NCBI GenBank assembly: GCA_026413225.1
Contig: CM048553.1
Coordinates: 43,378,001 to 43,442,000 of the forward strand
DNA: 64,000 nt
Origin: Otis tarda
Taxonomy: Eukaryota; Chordata; Aves; Otidiformes; Otididae
Direction of reading: 5' to 3'
This document shows, piece by piece, positions 60,233 through 64,000 of the stretch (position 1 is the first letter of the stretch; each line of letters begins with the position of its first letter). A program made the position numbers and the translations under genes. The notes beneath the pieces were generated by a model. The model did not search any database, was not told where the DNA came from, and saw only the letters and a list, made by a program, of their open reading frames with translations.

Positions 60233-60259
60233 AAAAAAAAAAAATTTTTTTTTTTTTTT
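60233..60259. repeat. A12/T15 palindromic tract in the leader region
   Basis: Twelve A directly followed by fifteen T, next to a pyrimidine-rich stretch (60180-60232). It is self-complementary and length-unstable, and sits in otherwise GC-rich DNA. Confidence 0.9.
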
Positions 60260-60538
60260 GTGGTTGGAAGGGGGTGGGTGGGGAGCGAGAGGGGAGGGCT
60301 CGACGAGCGGGGCGAGGAAAGGACAAGGAGAAGCGAGCGGCTCTGCGGCGGCTCGGAGTTGCGCTGCCTCCCCAGCTCCTCTGGCAGGACGTCCCCTCCC
60401 TCCACCCCCGTTCACCCTGTCCCCCCTCCCCCCTCCCCAACCGGGCAGCGGGCACCACCGGGGACACGCTGCTGCACAGCGGGGCAGGGGGCTTCACTTA
60501 CCCACCCAGCAACCCTCCTCACACACACACACAAATAC

Positions 60539-60577
60539 ATGTGCGTGCGGGCGCGTTTTTGGCTGCGCTGGAAGTAG
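60539..60577 (+). CDS. uORF 2 in the RBMS3 leader
   Basis: A 12-codon frame starting ATGTGCGTGCGG and ending TAG, in a weaker initiation context. It lies in the probable RBMS3 5' UTR, after uORF 1 and before the main start. Confidence 0.35.
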   Translation: MCVRARFWLRWK

Positions 60578-60613
60578 CGTGCGAGGTAGACGGCGAGGAA
60601 GTCTCGGCAGCCG

Positions 60614-60648
60614 CCTCCTCCTCCTCCTTCTTCTCCTCCTCCTCCTCC
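60614..60648. repeat. (CCT)n pyrimidine microsatellite in the leader
   Basis: CCTCCTCCT units interrupted by CTTCTT, within the probable RBMS3 5' UTR. Confidence 0.85.
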
Positions 60649-60752
60649 GTCGCCCGCGCTGTCAGGAATAGCGGCGTGAGAGGAAGAAAGGCCCTGGGGC
60701 ACTACACCCTTGCCAACGAGTTCCCTGCACCAGCCAGAAGGACTCCAGCTAC

Positions 60753-60827
60753 ATGGGCAAACGCCTGGACCAGCAGCCAATGTACCCCCAGTACACCTAC
60801 TACTACCCCCACTATCTCCAAACCAAG
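60753..60827 (+). CDS. RBMS3: RBMS3 first coding exon (N-terminal 25 residues)
   Basis: RBMS3 is a cytoplasmic RNA-binding protein of the c-Myc single-strand binding (MSSP) family. Its two RRMs, encoded further downstream, bind A/U-rich RNA. This exon encodes only the start, MGKRLDQQPMYPQYTYYYPH then YLQTK, which matches the RBMS3 N-terminus as I recall it. It differs from RBMS1 (which begins MGKVWKQQ) and has a small Q-P order difference from the human form. An in-frame TAG at 60669-60671 with no ATG in between fixes this as the first usable start. The exon ends in phase 0 at AAG/GTACGG. It lies in the CpG island with a leader of unknown length. The rest of the gene is outside the window. 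Confidence 0.94.
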
Positions 60828-60833
60828 GTACGG
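60828..60833 (+). other. RBMS3: RBMS3 exon 1 splice donor
   Basis: AAG followed by GTACGG at the end of the coding exon. GT is at 60828-60829, phase 0. This separates the recognised N-terminal residues from non-homologous GC-rich sequence. Confidence 0.9.
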
Positions 60834-63800
60834 GGGCGCGGCGGCGGGGCCGGGGGCTCGGCGGGGATTGCGGGCTCGCCTCTTCTGCCGGGCGATTTTT
60901 TCCTTCCCTCCCTTCCTCGGGTTGGGTGTCAGGCAGAGCCGCCGAGCTGGTAGGCAGAAAGCAGGCGTGAGAGAGGCAGGGAGGTTACAGTCTGCCCTCT
61001 CCTCCGTTTCTTTATTTATTTTAATTCATTTATTATTCCCCCCCCCCCCCCCCCGCCAAGGGCTGCTGGCGTCGGCTAATTCCTTTTATTGTTTGGGGAG
61101 ACCGGTGCGGTTAACGCTATCGTAACAGCGGGCAGGTAGTGTGTTTATTATGGCACGGGATAAAGATTGCATCTGGACAGCATCAGGCACGAAACGCTCT
61201 TCTGGGTGGCTCTGCCAGCGATCTCCACAGTTTATTTGAGGCTGAAAAGCGTTTTGCTGTTAGAAAAGCTGTCTGTGGCAACTCAAACTTTTAATCAGCT
61301 GAGGAGGAGATGCTGCGGAGCTCGGAGGAGAGCTCGGAGCTCACCGACTGTAAACCTGGTGGAGTTTGTTTCAGTGCATTGCGCCGCTTTTAATGTTTCA
61401 TTAAATATTGAGGATGATACGGCTGTACTGTGTTGCGTTTAGAAGGTCTAGAAATAGAGGGCAGCTACTTTTGGAGAGAGTATCCGAGCGTGGACTCTTC
61501 CTTTTTCTTTCTTCTTGTCTTAATAATTTTTAAATGCCAGCAGACTGGAAAGCAGGCCTGCATCTCCTGAAGAGGCTGAGTGAAGTCGATGCTACCTGGC
61601 CATGAGTTAGTTAATTAGAGCTTTTTTTTTTTTTTCTTTTTTTTTTTTCCACCCTCCCCTAATGCCATTGTATAATAGTCTGCTCTCTGAAAAGATTTCC
61701 TGTATGACTATGGGACAGTAACAAAAGAAAGCCCTAAACCGAAAGTTTGCAAACCCTGTTAGGACACTATATGTAAAATTTAGAAAAAAAAAAAAAAAAA
61801 AGAAAGGAGGGAAAAAACCCAAGAAAAAAAAAGGAAAAAAAAATACCGTTCTGACGTGTGACCTCACAGCCACAGATTCACAGTTTCTGTCAATAAACTA
61901 ACGTCCTTTAGGGAGGGAAAAAATAGACAGGGCGCACACATGTGCGTGTGGCACTGCAGACACATACACACATTGCCCTTCTGTGGCAAATGTAACACAT
62001 GGGACATTTGACGTGTGTGCCTGTGTGCGGTGAAGTGCCACGGGGGAGGCTGACTTCTCCAGACTTTTGGTTTGGAGCGCGCTGAACTGGCTGCAGTTCT
62101 GAAAGGAATATTTCCTTGTTCATGAAACTACTTTCCCGTTAACATTTATAGCCCGACTGCTGCATTATATAAATTTACTAATTGTCAAAACTGCGAATCA
62201 GGCTGGTTGGAGTCGTGATGACACCAGAACCACTCAATGTGATTACAGCCTTGTAATTCATGGCAGGGTTACCTCTAGCTTCCTTTGCTCTGCTCTCTTT
62301 CACTGTACTGTACAAGGGTTTTTTTTTTTTGTATAAAATTTAGCCTTTTTAATTTTGTATTTTGGAGTGATTTTTATCGGCTTTTTTTTTTTTCCTTCCT
62401 TTCAAGGTCGATCCAAATTGCATTTTACCTTTGTGACCATTTAGTGTGTGTGGTTGCTGTTGCAGCAGCAGCCCGTCACTAGCTCGACTGCAATATTGCC
62501 TATAGCTTTAACTGTTTGGGGGATTGGGGCACGCAGACTGATGCTATTCCTCAAAACCTGGCAGCCAAGGACATGAAACAATTGATGGTGGTTTTTTGAA
62601 AGAACAATAGCCTCAAGTATTGGAGGAGAAATATTGGACATTCCATGCCTTTTACTCACGTAGCTTACATTTTACCAATCTTTTTTTTTTTTCCCTTTTT
62701 TGCTTATTTTTTTTTAACTTTGTGAAATAAGCTTTTTGAGGAAATTAACCTTGTATTTGAGCTTAAAATAGTAACAATAGCTTTTCCGTACCGTGGCTTT
62801 TTTTAGCCCGATGGTTTAAAAAAGAAATTAAACGCGCTTTTATAGCTGGTATATAAAATTATCAACCCTGTGAAAAGTCATGTGCGTCTGTCTTTGCACA
62901 CGTGTGCTTTTACTGTGAGGACAGGTAAAATTTCAAATTGGTGATATGTTTTATATGGCTTTTTTTTTTCTTTTTTTCCTTGCTCCACAGTTAAGTGTAT
63001 ACGCAAAACCTGAATAATAAACACATATGCACACGCATACATATACACACGTGTACAAGTATTTCTCTGCTATAGACCTTAAGAGTTTAGAGCGGTGCAG
63101 ACAGGCAGCATCTGGATTCTGTTACCTTAAAGCTAGCCATCAGCTTCTGGGACATTTTAAAGCAGTTAGATCCATTGTATGTCTAAAGCTAATAGTCGGG
63201 TAATCAAATAACGTTGTGGTGGAGAGCTGTATCTTTTACCATGCCTGTTGGAGCAGCACAGATTAATAAACCCCCGTATGATTCCAGCCGTCCTGTGAAC
63301 TCCAGCTTTTTTATTTTCCAAAAACTGGTCTTTGTACCGAGTATGGTGGGATTCAGCTCTACAGAAAGAATGCGTTTTTATGCTCGTAGTCATGCACGCT
63401 GGGGTGGCGGGGGGTGGCATTCATTTGTAATTAAGAAAGAAATTCTAGGCTTTCTTATGGCATTTGCGTACAGCTTGTGAAACATAGAGCGGCAGCACGT
63501 TCAACGGGTGAAGTTTGGAAATTCGTGTTCCCCAGCGCGATGGGGTGAAGCGCTGCTTTTGCTTCTCTTGTTTGGTGAAGTTGTCTGGATTCCTCTTTGA
63601 GAAGCACCGTGTTCCTGTACATCACGTCCTTCTCGTGGGGGAGCAGGGAGCTGTGCAAGATCTCAGTCTACGCTCCGTGTTTGTGTCTTCTAACATAGCT
63701 AGCGTGTTGTTGTGCAGAAATGGTGTAAATTAATAGCTAAATGGGTAATGGGATTATAAATAGAAAATATGGATTCCATATGTTTGTCAGATTGCTTTAA

Positions 63801-64000
63801 GTTTTTAGTATTTCGTGGCCTTTTGTGGAACATGAAGCATGCACTCATTATTCAATTTACTTGTGCTCCGTCATTATCAGATGCCACCACTGAAGCTAAA
63901 ACTTTAATTGCAGGTTTAGACAAACCCGTTGTCATCCAAAAAGGACAAGGAGGGGGTGGGGAGGAAGGTCAGTCTTGAAGAGACAATTGCAAGGAGTTTA
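60834..64000 (+). other. RBMS3: RBMS3 intron 1 (5' part)
   Basis: Inferred intron from the donor at 60828; the acceptor is beyond the window. It holds the end of the CpG island, a C17 tract, several A and T homopolymers (A18 at 61784-61801), and GT/CA-rich words near 61930-62035. A stretch at about 62140-62290 with many homeodomain-type words looks like possible regulatory DNA. No alternative exon recognised. Confidence 0.85.
61038..61054. repeat. RBMS3: C17 homopolymer
   Basis: Seventeen C at the 3' edge of the CpG island, in intron 1. Such tracts are often length-variable and error-prone in assemblies. Confidence 0.9.

Larger units (their letters stand above)
59340..60960. promoter_or_regulatory. 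RBMS3: CpG island over the RBMS3 promoter and first exon
   Basis: CpG density rises sharply from about 59340 and falls away after about 60960. The densest part is 59880-60110. It contains GC-box words (GGGGCGGGG at about 59736-59745, and CGGGCGGGGCGG and GGGGCGGGGG at 59941-59970). It covers the probable promoter, 5' leader and first coding exon of RBMS3. A CpG-island promoter fits a broadly used developmental gene. The exact start sites cannot be set from sequence alone. Confidence 0.85.

Noticed and set aside
59192..60671. Many frames on both strands in the CpG island
   Set aside because: GC-rich DNA is stop-poor. Translations are Pro/Arg/Gly low complexity, and the only recognisable peptide here is RBMS3 exon 1.
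60274..61125. 283-codon + frame across the RBMS3 leader and exon 1
   Set aside because: It starts at a non-ATG codon, is in a different frame from RBMS3, is dominated by GC-rich Arg/Ala/Pro/Ser runs, and crosses a real splice donor.
1..64000. tRNA, rRNA, CRISPR arrays or a complete autonomous transposon
   Set aside because: No tRNA cloverleaf or B-box with matching A-box, no rRNA, no spaced repeats, and all LINE and LTR copies are truncated or solo.

Overview
This window is vertebrate nuclear DNA, almost certainly from a bird. The evidence is several CR1 LINE copies ending in the ATTCTATGAT-type tail typical of avian CR1, two LTRs of a type common in bird genomes, a low overall repeat load, and one confidently recognised exon: the first coding exon of RBMS3 (a single-stranded nucleic acid binding protein with two RRMs) at 60753-60827 on the + strand. 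I cannot name the species.

Layout. About 1-59300 is AT-rich DNA upstream of RBMS3. It carries CR1 fragments (1-284, 14722-15735, 25391-25537, 30133-30181, 40117-40225), two degraded retroviral LTRs in minus orientation (7167-7895 and 34226-34895), and a set of ancient MIR/L3-tailed SINE relics, densest at 42-54 kb. About 59340-60960 is a CpG island holding the RBMS3 promoter region, leader (with two short uORFs) and first coding exon. From 60828 to the window end is the start of RBMS3 intron 1.

Beyond repeats, two stretches of the upstream region look protein-coding. The first (11502-11675, +) is a 58-codon open segment between a good acceptor and a GTAAGT donor. It is phase 0 at both ends, the same phase as the end of RBMS3 exon 1, so it could in principle be an upstream alternative exon of RBMS3 or part of an unrecognised gene. 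The second (16352-16613, minus) has an acceptor-like start, an 86-residue open frame with normal protein composition and three N-glycosylation sequons, and a stop codon. I recognise neither family. A weaker candidate exon lies at 56381-56576.

Three perfect or near-perfect short hairpins (14310-14351, 45718-45751, 57505-57554) are not explained by any repeat I recognise. The first has a 3' arm resembling the miR-130 family seed region. I see no tRNA, rRNA, CRISPR or complete mobile element. Most other open frames are chance ORFs in T-rich, GC-rich or repeat DNA. No multi-gene novel system is visible; the points most worth checking are the two candidate exons and the hairpins.
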